This document shows positions 16,419 to 25,582 of a stretch of 64,000 nucleotides of DNA, one piece after another. Below the pieces are notes generated by a model. That model was not told the DNA's origin and made no database searches. It saw only the letters and a program-made list of their open reading frames with translations. Position numbers and translations under genes: made by a program. Position 1 is the first letter of the stretch. The number at the start of each line of letters is the position of its first letter. This DNA comes from Pseudaquabacterium pictum (GTDB lineage Bacteria > Pseudomonadota > Gammaproteobacteria > Burkholderiales > Burkholderiaceae_C), in NCBI RefSeq assembly GCF_005403045.1, contig NZ_BJCL01000009.1, positions 124,001-188,000 on the forward strand, read 5' to 3'.

Positions 16419-17354
16419 TCAGGCAGTCTTCGACTTGCGACGCGACGCGATGCCGGCAGCGGCCAGTGCCAGACCCACCAGGGCCAGGGCGCCCGGCTCC
16501 GGAACCACGGCGAAGGTCAGGCTGCCACCACCACGGTTGGCGTTCTGGGTGGTCCAGCGAACACCGGCGCCGTTGGCCGACACCGACGTGTTCAGGGTGT
16601 TACCACCGGCCTGCGAGCCGATCGCGATCACGAACGGATCCGGACCTTGGAAGAAGCCGGTCGCGCCAGTGGTGCCAGCGCTCGGGGTGAAGTCGAGCGT
16701 CGCGGTCAGGCTCGTGGACCCACGGCCACCAGCCAGGCCAGAAGCGGAACCCAGGGCGGTGCCATCATTGACGTAGGTCGACACACCCAGCAGGACGTTG
16801 TCCAGAGGAATGGTCACGCCGCCAGTGGCGTCGGTGCCGTTCGTCGGATCGCCCAGCGTCTCCAGGGTCGCGCCCATGGGCGAGGCATAGAACTTCACCG
16901 TGATGTTGGTGATCGATGCCACCGTGAAGTTCGAGTTGCTCAGCCAGATGCCGGTGCCCGTCGCCAGGAAGGTGGCGTACAGGTCGTACTCGCCAGAGGC
17001 CAGCGACTTGTTCAGGCCGGTGACGAGCGGGTCGATTTCGACGCCGCCCAGCGAAAACTGGGTCAGCTTGATATTGGCAGACTCAGCCCAGGTCGAGCCA
17101 CCGCCGAAACCACCACCAATGGAGTTGGCGCGGCTCAGCGCCACGTCCAGCTTGCCAGCGTAGGTGAGCGTGGCCTGGTCCAGGTCGAACGCGGCCTTGG
17201 TGCCCAGCGCGCCAGCGGCACCGCCGCCCACGTTGGTGGCACCGACGTTGGTGGCCGACGGATCAAAGGTCAGCACGCCCACGGCGTGCGCGGCGGGGCC
17301 GAAAGCTGCGGCGCCAGCGAGGGCTGCGACAGCTGCGAGTTGCTTGAGTTTCAT
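16419..17354 (-). CDS. PEP-CTERM sorting-domain surface protein
   Basis: Secreted 311-aa protein destined for exosortase processing. The ATG at 17354 is chosen for GGAG eight bases upstream and the clean signal peptide (residues 1-24, cleavage after AHA). The middle is Gly/Thr/Asn-rich, low in Cys and without a known catalytic motif. The C-terminus has the tripartite sorting signal: VVPEPG near residue 284, a hydrophobic segment ALALVGLALAAAGIA, then basic RRKSK. A strong sigma-54 promoter match sits upstream and prsT/prsR/prsK lie directly behind it, so it is the best candidate for the main PrsR-controlled target here. The in-frame upstream extension is untranslated leader. Confidence 0.92.
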   Translation of the reverse strand: MKLKQLAAVAALAGAAAFGPAAHAVGVLTFDPSATNVGATNVGGGAAGALGTKAAFDLDQATLTYAGKLDVALSRANSIGGGFGGGSTWAESANIKLTQFSLGGVEIDPLVTGLNKSLASGEYDLYATFLATGTGIWLSNSNFTVASITNITVKFYASPMGATLETLGDPTNGTDATGGVTIPLDNVLLGVSTYVNDGTALGSASGLAGGRGSTSLTATLDFTPSAGTTGATGFFQGPDPFVIAIGSQAGGNTLNTSVSANGAGVRWTTQNANRGGGSLTFAVVPEPGALALVGLALAAAGIASRRKSKTA

Positions 17355-17406
17355 GAGACGCTCCGATGGGTTGTTGGTGGGAAGACGTCCACCACGACCA
17401 AATACT

Positions 17407-17422
17407 AGCAATCGGTGGGCCA
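17407..17422 (-). promoter_or_regulatory. Sigma-54 (-24/-12) promoter of the PEP-CTERM gene
   Basis: Minus-strand TGGCCCACCGATTGCT matches TGGCACG-N4-TTGCW in the -24 GG, the -12 TTGC and the exact 10-nt spacing. A start site near 17396 would give a leader of about 40 nt before the ATG at 17354. The response regulator PrsR encoded nearby has the GAFTGA loop needed to activate such promoters. An AT-rich stretch (around 17495-17515) further upstream could hold the activator site. Confidence 0.75.
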
Positions 17423-17552
17423 GCTCTCGGACTTTTTGCAAGTCGTTGTCGCATCAGCACTTTTCTGGTCTGCCCGATCAGCCGGGAATCGCGCTGTAAG
17501 AAAATTCGACGGCTTGCAGGCGTTCCGCGGCGCAGGAAGAGGCTGGACGATT

Positions 17553-20333
17553 TCAGCGCAGGCCGCGCAACATCGCCTCCGCGCTCGCGCGGCCTTCGAA
17601 CTTGGGGTGTGCCGCGAGCAGCGCCTCCAGCTCGGCCTTCGCATCCGCCTTGGCATCCTGCGCGGAGAGGGCCTTGGCCAGCTTCAGCCGGCCGACCGGG
17701 TTGTTCGGCGCCAGGGCGGCCGCCCGACGCAGGACGGCGACCGCGTCAGCCGGCCGGCCAGCCAGAGTCAGTGCGTCCGCCTGCGTATCCAGCAGCGCCG
17801 GATTGCCCGGCATCAGCGCCACCGCCTTGTCCGCATAGGCGACAGCATCGGCCTTGCCCGCCTTCAACATGGACCACGCCAAGTTGTTCAACGCAATCGC
17901 GTCTGACGGGTTCACGGCGACGATGCGCCGAAAGGCATCTTCTGCGGCGGCGTAGTCCGGCTTTTGCATCGCACGCTCACCCAGGAACCGGAGAAACAGC
18001 GTGTCCTTTGGATGGTCCCGCAACCACTCCTGCGTGAACCGTTCCGCGTCCTGTGGCTTCCCGGCTGCGAATTGAAGTCCGAGCACCCTCGGCGCCATGG
18101 AAATGCCGTCCTGTTTCCTCAGCGCAACCAGGGCGGGTGCGAGGGCCGCCTGGAAATCTCGCCGGGCTTCCGCCAGCTCCGACTCCAGAACCCAACCAGC
18201 TGCCTGATCGGGCAGGCGCCGTTGCAGTTCCTTGGCCGCGCGCTGCGCATCGGCCATGCGGGACTGGCGCAGGCTCAGTGCGATCAACCGGGCCCGCAAA
18301 GCCGACGACTCGGGCACCACCTCCACGGCAGCCAACAACACGGACAGGGCGGAACGCTCGTCGCGCTTCGCCAGATGGGCATCGGCCAACGTCAACTGAA
18401 CGGCGGCGTCGTCCGGCCGCAGCTTGACTGCGCGGGTCAGCACCACGATGGCCTGTTGCAGGTCTCCGCTGCGAATCAGCACATTCCCCAGTGCGCGCAT
18501 CACCGGCAGGTCATCCGGAAATGCTGCGGCAGCCTCTTGCGCCATCGTCTTGGCAGCTTCGTTCTTGTGCAGGGACGCCAAGTACTCGATGGTCATCACC
18601 CGGGGTGAGGCATCGGCGGTGCTGAGCCTGATGGCCTCCCGCAGGTGGCCCATGATCTTTTCGTCTGACCCGCCTGAGCGCTGCAACACGGCGGCGGCAA
18701 GCAGGTGCGCGCTGTAATTGCCGGGATCGGCCTTCAACAGGCTGTCGACGCGCTCGGCTGCAGGCGCAAACGCCCGCTCCATGAGATCGAGATTGACGAG
18801 GGCCGCCTTGGCCTGGAAATCGTCAGCGCGCACGCGCAACGCGTCTTCAAACGCTCGCCGCGCCTTGCCCGCATCGCCCAGCGACAAATGGATGCGGCCT
18901 CGCAACAGTGCAGGCAAGGGGCTGCCCGGCAACTTGGCGGCCAACCGGTCAGTGATGGCAAACGCTTCACCTGACTGACCGCGCCGAAGGCGGATGCTGA
19001 GCAATGCCAAATCAGCAAAGACCGACTTGTCATTCTCGGCAAGCGCCTGCAACTGACCGACACTCGTATCGGGCTTGCCATCCCTGGCGGCGAGGACCGC
19101 CAGCGCGGTCTTGGACAACGCGTCAGCCGGCGCCAGCTTGGACGCCCGCTCGAACCAATCAGCAGCCTGGTCGAGCTCTCCGAGCTGCATGCTGGCCTCG
19201 CCTGCAACTGCAAGTGACCTGGCATCAGGCGCGGCCGCAGCGAGGTTCGGTTTCAACACATCGAGCGCTGCCCTGGGCTGCCCCCGCGACAGGTAGATGC
19301 GCGCCAGCATTTGCCTGGCGACCACAAGATCCGGCTGAATCTGAATGGCCTTGGCCAAATGGGCCTCCGCACTGCGCTGCATGCCACGTTCAAAGTCGAC
19401 GGCGCCAGCAAGCTGCAGTGACAACGCATGATCGGGGGCGACACGCAAGAGTTCTTGCGCACTGGCAGACGCCTTGTCCAATGACCGACGCGCCAAGTGG
19501 AGGCGGGTCTCGAAGAAATAACGCAATGGTGTGCGAGAAAAACGCGCCTTCAATTTGTCCAAGACAGTCGCATACTCGTCGAAACGGGTCTGCTGCGCCA
19601 AGATGGACATCAAGGTCGAATACGCCGGCAGATACTCGGGTTGCTGCTCCAAAACCTCCTTCAGCAACGTCTCTGCACTCGCGGGATCGCTCTTGCCAAC
19701 CCAGAGCAACTCAGCCTTGAGGTGTTTGGCGCTTGCCAGCGACGGATCACTTGCGATGGCCTCGTTCACCAACGCCAAGCCGCCGTCCAGATCGCGCTTT
19801 CCGACCAGCATGCGGGCCTTGATCAATTTGGCCCGATTGGCGTTGGCATCCAGCTTCAACGCATCCTCAACAGCGGCTGCAGCCTTTGCCAGGTCTCCGA
19901 CTTCCAGTTGGGCCTCTGCCAGCCAGGACTTGAGAAGCGCGTTCGACTTCCCGTCACCGAGGTCGGTGGCGCCGTAGCGCTCGATGAGCGCCTTCGCAGC
20001 GCCGGAGCCGATCATCGCGTCCGCAAGCTTCGGCACCAGTTCGGCTTTGGGCCCGTTGAGTTCAAGGGCCTTCTCGAACTCGATTTGCGCTTCCGCAGCT
20101 GCACCGCCACGCAACAGCAAGTCGCCGAGCGCACTGCGCAAATCCCACTGTCCAGGCTGAGACTGGATCGCCTGCTTCAGCAAGACCGCAGCCGACTGGA
20201 GATCGCCCGCTTCGGTCTTGGCCTTTGCTTTGCCAAGGAGTTCTTGCGGACTGTCCGCCCCACAGGCGGACAACAGGATCACGACGCCGGCGGCCCAGAG
20301 GCGCATGCGCAAACCACGGACACGAACCCGCAT
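17553..20333 (-). CDS. prsT: PEP-CTERM system TPR-repeat lipoprotein PrsT
   Basis: A 926-aa lipoprotein built almost wholly of tetratricopeptide repeats, conserved beside prsK/prsR in exosortase A systems. The ATG at 20333 gives a basic N-terminus, a hydrophobic run and lipobox L21-S-A-C24; a TTG at 20369 is in frame but would make an atypically long leader. Repeats begin with SPQELLGKAKAKTEAGDLQSA and continue to the end (for example NPSDAIALNNLAWSMLKAGK). A periplasmic or outer-membrane scaffold role in polysaccharide or PEP-CTERM assembly is inferred. Codons in this gene are visibly less GC-rich than in the paralogue at 43662-46487. Confidence 0.9.
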   Translation of the reverse strand: MRVRVRGLRMRLWAAGVVILLSACGADSPQELLGKAKAKTEAGDLQSAAVLLKQAIQSQPGQWDLRSALGDLLLRGGAAAEAQIEFEKALELNGPKAELVPKLADAMIGSGAAKALIERYGATDLGDGKSNALLKSWLAEAQLEVGDLAKAAAAVEDALKLDANANRAKLIKARMLVGKRDLDGGLALVNEAIASDPSLASAKHLKAELLWVGKSDPASAETLLKEVLEQQPEYLPAYSTLMSILAQQTRFDEYATVLDKLKARFSRTPLRYFFETRLHLARRSLDKASASAQELLRVAPDHALSLQLAGAVDFERGMQRSAEAHLAKAIQIQPDLVVARQMLARIYLSRGQPRAALDVLKPNLAAAAPDARSLAVAGEASMQLGELDQAADWFERASKLAPADALSKTALAVLAARDGKPDTSVGQLQALAENDKSVFADLALLSIRLRRGQSGEAFAITDRLAAKLPGSPLPALLRGRIHLSLGDAGKARRAFEDALRVRADDFQAKAALVNLDLMERAFAPAAERVDSLLKADPGNYSAHLLAAAVLQRSGGSDEKIMGHLREAIRLSTADASPRVMTIEYLASLHKNEAAKTMAQEAAAAFPDDLPVMRALGNVLIRSGDLQQAIVVLTRAVKLRPDDAAVQLTLADAHLAKRDERSALSVLLAAVEVVPESSALRARLIALSLRQSRMADAQRAAKELQRRLPDQAAGWVLESELAEARRDFQAALAPALVALRKQDGISMAPRVLGLQFAAGKPQDAERFTQEWLRDHPKDTLFLRFLGERAMQKPDYAAAEDAFRRIVAVNPSDAIALNNLAWSMLKAGKADAVAYADKAVALMPGNPALLDTQADALTLAGRPADAVAVLRRAAALAPNNPVGRLKLAKALSAQDAKADAKAELEALLAAHPKFEGRASAEAMLRGLR

Positions 20334-20361
20334 GGAATCTGGCCCTTGAAGATTGGAGCGA

Positions 20362-21750
20362 TTAAGCAATGGACAGTCGTCGCATCAAATCGTAGAGCGT
20401 CGGCCGGCTCACACCCAGCAGTTCGGCAGCGCGCGCAATGTTGTTGTCCGTGCGAGACAACGCCGCCAGCACGGCGCTGCGCTCCGCGTGTTCGCGCACA
20501 GTCCTCAAATCCAGATCGCCACCACCCTCGGCGTCAACGTGATCGCCGTCCACGGGCCGATTGCTGGCCGTCGACAAACCGAGATCAGCCGCCGAGATGC
20601 GGTTGCCATCCGCCATGATGACAGCACGTCGGACAGCACTGAGCAACTCGCGCACGTTACCCGGCCAACCATTGGACTCGATGGCACGGATCGCGTCCTC
20701 GCCAAATGTCAACGTGCCACGCCGTTGCTCCAGCGCAAACCGCCGAAGAAACGCATGGGCCATGAGGACGGCGTCTCCAATGCGAGCGCGAACCGGCGGA
20801 ATGTCCACAACGATCTCTGCGAGCCGGTAGAACAGGTCTTCGCGAAATCTCTGTTCTGCGATCTGCCCCTTCAAGTTCTGATGGGTTGCGCAGACCACCC
20901 GCACATCAACAGCGATCTCCTGGCGGCCACCCACCCGCTCGATCTTGCGCTCCTGCAGAAAACGCAACAGCTTCGCCTGCAATGGATGCGGCAAATCACC
21001 GATCTCATCCAGGAAAAGCGTACCCCCATGGGCCAGTTCGATTTTTCCAGGCGTGGTTTTGGTCGCCCCTGTGAACGCTCCGCGTTCGTGCCCGAAGAGC
21101 TCGCTCTCCAGCAACGCCTCCGGTATGGCCGCGCAATTGATCGCGACAAACTTGCCGCCTCGCTTGCTGGCCTGGTGCAGTGCCTGCGCGAGCACCTCTT
21201 TGCCCGTTCCGCTTTCTCCAAGCAAGAGCACGGTGGCTTGACTGGCCGCGACCCGCTCGATCATCCGGCCAATCCGCAGCATTTCCGGATCTCGCGTGAT
21301 CAAGCCGCTGAGCGCATCCGGCTGACTGACCGCCTGCAAGCGCCGGTTTTCCGCCTGCAACTCCGCCAACCGAAACGCGCGATCGATCGTCAAGCCCAGC
21401 AGTTCCGGCTCGAACGGCTTCGCGAAGAAGTCATAGGCACCCATGGCCACCGCCCGCAGTGCGTTGGCCTGGTCGTTCTGCCCCGTCAGCACGATCACCT
21501 TGACGTTCGGGTCGGCGCTCAGCAACTGCTCGAGCAACTTGAACCCTTCGCTGGTCGCATCCGGATCGGGCGGCAAGCCCAGGTCCATCGTCACCACCGC
21601 CGGCTGGTGACGCCGGAATGCGATCAGCGCCGACTCCCGGTCGCTCGCGGTCACGCAGTCGAAACGGTCCAGGCTCCACTTGATCTGCTTCTGCAGCGCC
21701 AGATCGTCTTCGACGATCAGCAGCGGCGACGAAGGCGTGCCGGCGCTCAT
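20362..21750 (-). CDS. prsR: PEP-CTERM-box response regulator PrsR (sigma-54 activator)
   Basis: NtrC-type regulator of 462 aa. The receiver domain has acidic residues E14/D15/D16, phospho-acceptor D56 (TMDLGLP) and K111. The AAA+ domain has Walker A GESGTGK (Lys184), the sigma-54 contact loop GAFTGA at 224-229, Walker B LFLDEIGDL and WPGNVREL. The C-terminus is a Fis-type helix-turn-helix (NNIARAAELLGVSRPTLYDLMRRL). It overlaps prsK by 4 nt, so the pair is co-translated. It is expected to activate sigma-54 promoters of PEP-CTERM genes; the promoter at 17407-17422 is a ready local target. Confidence 0.95.
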   Translation of the reverse strand: MSAGTPSSPLLIVEDDLALQKQIKWSLDRFDCVTASDRESALIAFRRHQPAVVTMDLGLPPDPDATSEGFKLLEQLLSADPNVKVIVLTGQNDQANALRAVAMGAYDFFAKPFEPELLGLTIDRAFRLAELQAENRRLQAVSQPDALSGLITRDPEMLRIGRMIERVAASQATVLLLGESGTGKEVLAQALHQASKRGGKFVAINCAAIPEALLESELFGHERGAFTGATKTTPGKIELAHGGTLFLDEIGDLPHPLQAKLLRFLQERKIERVGGRQEIAVDVRVVCATHQNLKGQIAEQRFREDLFYRLAEIVVDIPPVRARIGDAVLMAHAFLRRFALEQRRGTLTFGEDAIRAIESNGWPGNVRELLSAVRRAVIMADGNRISAADLGLSTASNRPVDGDHVDAEGGGDLDLRTVREHAERSAVLAALSRTDNNIARAAELLGVSRPTLYDLMRRLSIA

Positions 21751-23891
21751 CGCACCAGCCCCGGCGCGCGCAGGTCGGTGCCGGTGCGCACATCGAACAA
21801 CGGCAACAGCACGGTCACCAAGGTGCCCTGCCCCAGTTCACTCTTCACGTCGATGCTCCCGCCCAGTTCCTTGACGTACTGGAAACTCTCATAAGACCCG
21901 ATGCCCATGCCGCTTCCCTTGGTGGAACTGAAGGGGCGGAACAAGCGATGCTGGATGAACTCCGCGCTCATGCCGGCACCAGTGTCGCCCACTTCCAGGC
22001 AGGCGCGGCCCGCCGCCTGGGACAGCCGCACCCACACCCTACCCGAGTTAGGTGTGGCGTCCAGGGCATTCTGCACAACATGGCCGATGACCCGCTCCAG
22101 CCGCTCTTCATGGCCGCGGGTGGCCACACGGTCGTCCACCAGCACCTCGAGCTGGCGCCCGCGCTGGCGTGCGGCTGTCTCGATGCGTTGCAACAACGGT
22201 GCCAGGTCCACGCCCGATGCCACGCCAGTCGGCTTGGCGCCCTCGCGCAGCTGCAACATCATCTGCCGCATCTTGTCCAGGCTGCTCTCCACCGTCATCA
22301 ACATGTCGGCCTGGAACTCGGGGTTGTCGCGGTGGCGCTCGGCGTTCTTCATCATCAACGACAGCTGCGTGATGATGTTCTTCAGGTCGTGCACCACGAA
22401 CGCACTCATCTTGTTGAAGGCGTCGAATTTGCGCGCCTCCAGCAGGGCCTCGGTGGCATGCATTTGGGCCAGAAAGCCGGCGGCCTGGCGGGCAGCGGTC
22501 TTCAACAGATCCCGCACCTCCCAGTCCAGGGTCACCTGCGTGCGCGGCCTGGCCAGCACCACGAAGCCCAGCAACTCGTCGCCCACCAGCAGGGGCACCA
22601 CCAGCCAGGCGTCGGGCAGCGCACCCAGCCAGCCAGGCACCACCTCGGCTTCGTCGGCGGCGCTGCGGCGGGCATGGGCGGCCGGCAGGTCGATGATCCA
22701 CTCGCGTTCGGCGATGAAGCGAGAGAACAGGGAGTCGGTCGGTTCGCGGGCCGGCAGCTCGGGCAGGTTCCAGGTGGCGGACTGCACGAACTGGTCGTCA
22801 CCCAAGGCCTTGAACCACAGTGCACCTGCCGCGCACTCCACCATGTCGGCCAGGCCGCGCACCACCAGCGCACCCACTTCCTGCGGATTGCTCTTGGTGG
22901 ACAGCATCGCGGTGAAGCGCAGCCACTCCACCCGGTAGTCGTAGCGGTAGCTGAAGAAGTTCTTGCCCAGGAAGACGCGCAGCCGCGCGCGCATCGCCCC
23001 CGAGAACACCAGCACCAACAGCAGCACACCAGCCGCAAACAGCAGCGCCACCTGCAGCGCACCGCCCCAGGTGCCCCCGAAGAAGCGCACGTAGTAGCCC
23101 ACCGCGGCGATGAACAGCAGGTACAGCCCGATCAGCAGCAGCGAGGCCGAGTAGAACGCCGCGGTCTTCGACACCTGCACCTTGGACAGCCAACCCTGGC
23201 TGCGGCTGCTGGCCATCAGCAACAGCGGCATGGCCACCGCATGCACCAGGCTGCGCGCGGTGAGCGCGTCGGTGTCGAAGGCACCGAACATCAGCGCCTG
23301 GCTGTACAGGTAGACGTCGAACAGGAAGAGGCCGCCCAGCCCCAGGCACAGCGGCTTGGCGCCCCAGCGGTTCTGCTCCGTCTGGTTGCGGAACACCTGT
23401 TCCACCAGCAGCAGGCCCAGCACCGCCCAGCCCAGCTGCGTCACCAACAGCGCTCGGCCGGCAACCGGCCAGGTGTCGCCAGACAGACCCAGCGCCAGAT
23501 TGCTGACCAGGCTGGCTGCCAGCAGCGCGGCTGGCACACCCAGCCAGAGCCTGGTGCGCCAGGTGCGCAACTGGACCGACATCGGCCGCAGCAGCATCAG
23601 CATGAAGGCGGCCAAGGCGGCGTACCGCAGCTGATCGAACAGCAGCGCCAGATGCCAGGTGAGCAGCTTGGTGCTGAACAGGTCGGCCAGGCCGATGAGA
23701 CCCCAGACCAGGGTGGCGACGACGGCAGCGAAAAAAGCGCGCGCCGATCCGCTGACCGGCCGGTGCAGCAGGCCGGTGCGCAGCAGGTGCCACGCATAAC
23801 CGCCGTACAACAGCGCGACCAGCGCAAAGCCGGCAGCCTGCAGGCTGGCGCTTTGCACGTCGAAGTTCAGCAGATCGTCGAAGCTGTCCAT
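21747..23891 (-). CDS. prsK: XrtA/PEP-CTERM system histidine kinase PrsK
   Basis: Membrane histidine kinase of 714 aa, partner of PrsR. The N-terminal ~300 residues hold about eight or more hydrophobic segments (from residue ~20 to ~298). A GAF-like domain (residues ~325-475) follows. The dimerisation/phosphorylation helix contains VVHDLKN with His501, and the ATPase domain shows NALDA (N-box), GDTGAGM and a SGMGIGSY G-box. The domain order is that of the PrsK family. It starts 87 nt downstream of the sugar-transferase stop and overlaps prsR by 4 nt. The signal sensed is unknown; the integral-membrane sensor suggests an envelope or lipid cue. Confidence 0.94.
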   Translation of the reverse strand: MDSFDDLLNFDVQSASLQAAGFALVALLYGGYAWHLLRTGLLHRPVSGSARAFFAAVVATLVWGLIGLADLFSTKLLTWHLALLFDQLRYAALAAFMLMLLRPMSVQLRTWRTRLWLGVPAALLAASLVSNLALGLSGDTWPVAGRALLVTQLGWAVLGLLLVEQVFRNQTEQNRWGAKPLCLGLGGLFLFDVYLYSQALMFGAFDTDALTARSLVHAVAMPLLLMASSRSQGWLSKVQVSKTAAFYSASLLLIGLYLLFIAAVGYYVRFFGGTWGGALQVALLFAAGVLLLVLVFSGAMRARLRVFLGKNFFSYRYDYRVEWLRFTAMLSTKSNPQEVGALVVRGLADMVECAAGALWFKALGDDQFVQSATWNLPELPAREPTDSLFSRFIAEREWIIDLPAAHARRSAADEAEVVPGWLGALPDAWLVVPLLVGDELLGFVVLARPRTQVTLDWEVRDLLKTAARQAAGFLAQMHATEALLEARKFDAFNKMSAFVVHDLKNIITQLSLMMKNAERHRDNPEFQADMLMTVESSLDKMRQMMLQLREGAKPTGVASGVDLAPLLQRIETAARQRGRQLEVLVDDRVATRGHEERLERVIGHVVQNALDATPNSGRVWVRLSQAAGRACLEVGDTGAGMSAEFIQHRLFRPFSSTKGSGMGIGSYESFQYVKELGGSIDVKSELGQGTLVTVLLPLFDVRTGTDLRAPGLVR

Positions 23892-23978
23892 GGCAACGGC
23901 ATCACGCAGATGCGCCGCACAGCCGCGGCCGGGGCAGGGTGGCCCGGGGGGCTTGAAGCAAGCGAGGTTTCAACGCGC

Positions 23979-25361
23979 TCAGCGCGCGCCCTTGCCCGTG
24001 AGCACCACGCCCACCGTCTCGATCAGGATGACGAAATCGAGGAACAGGCTGTGGTTCTTCACGTAGTACAGGTCGTACTGCAGCTTCTCCTGCGAGTCTT
24101 CCACGGTCGACCCGTACTGGTAGCGCACCTGGGCCCAGCCGGTGACGCCGGGCTTGATGCTGTGGCGCACCGCGTAGTAGGGAATCTCGTTGGTGAGCTG
24201 CTCGACGAAGAACGGCCGCTCCGGGCGCGGGCCGACCAGGCTCATGTCGCCGGTGAGCACATTGAACAACTGGGGCAGTTCATCCACGCGGATCAGGCGG
24301 ATGATGTTGCCCACGCGGGTGACGCGGCTGTCGTTGGCGGTGGCCCAGCGCGGCTTGCCGTCTTTCTCGGCGTCGGTGCGCATGCTGCGGAACTTGGTCA
24401 CCAGGAACGGCTTGCCGTTGTAGCCCACCCGCTCCTGGCGGTAGAACACCGGGCCCTGGCTTTCCAGCTTGATGGCGATGGCGGTGATCAGCATCACCGG
24501 CGCGGCCAGGATGATCAGCACGCCGGAACACAGGATGTCGAAGATGCGCTTGACCGCGGTGCGGTAGAAGCCCTGGTTGAAGCCATCGCCGAAGATCAGC
24601 CACCCGGCATTGACGAAGTCGATGCGGATCTGGCCGAGCATGCGCTCGAAGTAGGTGGTGATGTCGAACACCTGCACGCCCGACAGCTTGCAGTCGAGCA
24701 GTTCGCGCAGCGGCATGCTGCCGGAGCGGCGCTCGGTCAGCGCGACGATGATCTCGTCGACGCCCAGCCGCTGGGCCGTCTGCGTCAGGGATTGCTCGGC
24801 GCTCAGCCGCTCGGCCTCGGGCACCGCGGTCTGCTTCTCGTTGGGGCCGGGAAAGTAGCCGACGATGGTGGCCAGCGGATCGGCGGCACGCAGGGTGCTG
24901 CCCACCATCTGGGCAGCCGGGCCGGAACCAAAGATCAGCACCCGGGCACCGGCGCGCGACTTGGTGGCCCAGTAGCCCATCACCACCCGGCGCAGGATCA
25001 GGGCGGCGATGACCAGCATGGCGGAGGCCCGGATCGCGTCCAGGTTGCCGAAGCCCACCGGCAGCACCTGGAAGATCTGGTAGGTCAGCAGCAGCGCCAG
25101 CACCAGGGCCAGCGCAGCGCGCAGCGTGGATTCGACCACCGACCAATCCTGGGCGCGCTGGTACAGGCCCGAGGCGCTGTTGATGACGAACAGGCCGGCG
25201 GCGAGGGACACCACCTGGGCGCCGGCCATCGGGATGGCCAGCTTCACGCTCTCGGCCTGGGCCAGCACCACACCCGCCAACGCCAGCAAGGACAGCAGGA
25301 AGTCGAAGAACACCCTGCGCAACGTCCACGCGTGGAAGTAATGGTTGAACAACCTGACCAT
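23979..25361 (-). CDS. Exopolysaccharide priming sugar transferase, EpsB/WcaJ type (XrtA-associated)
   Basis: A 460-aa polyprenyl-phosphate sugar-1-phosphate transferase that starts repeat-unit synthesis on the lipid carrier at the inner membrane. AGGAG seven bases before the ATG at 25361 fixes the start. Four hydrophobic segments (residues ~18-130) and a nucleotide-binding-like region (ARVLIFGSGPAAQMVGSTL) precede the catalytic domain, which opens with KRIFDILCSG and a re-entrant hydrophobic segment. Conserved catalytic stretches follow: GPVFYRQERVG, FRSMRTDAE, RVDELPQLFNVL and SLVGPRPERP. The family always travels with PEP-CTERM polysaccharide genes. It precedes prsK on the same strand. Confidence 0.94.
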   Translation of the reverse strand: MVRLFNHYFHAWTLRRVFFDFLLSLLALAGVVLAQAESVKLAIPMAGAQVVSLAAGLFVINSASGLYQRAQDWSVVESTLRAALALVLALLLTYQIFQVLPVGFGNLDAIRASAMLVIAALILRRVVMGYWATKSRAGARVLIFGSGPAAQMVGSTLRAADPLATIVGYFPGPNEKQTAVPEAERLSAEQSLTQTAQRLGVDEIIVALTERRSGSMPLRELLDCKLSGVQVFDITTYFERMLGQIRIDFVNAGWLIFGDGFNQGFYRTAVKRIFDILCSGVLIILAAPVMLITAIAIKLESQGPVFYRQERVGYNGKPFLVTKFRSMRTDAEKDGKPRWATANDSRVTRVGNIIRLIRVDELPQLFNVLTGDMSLVGPRPERPFFVEQLTNEIPYYAVRHSIKPGVTGWAQVRYQYGSTVEDSQEKLQYDLYYVKNHSLFLDFVILIETVGVVLTGKGAR

Positions 25362-25582
25362 GGAATTCTCCTGACAGGGCCCGGCGCGGGTTTCGCCGTG
25401 TCCCATGCAAACGCACGCCATGCACGGGCGCCCGATCGGGGCACCGGCCTGCAGGCCTTTGAATCGACCGACTGTAAGCACCACGCTGCCGTCGGGGCAA
25501 TCCCGCTGGCCGGGGGGCCTTGCGACCGATCTCACGCCAGCAGTGGATTGTTGCACCGGCGGACACCCGGCCCGGCGGAAGA

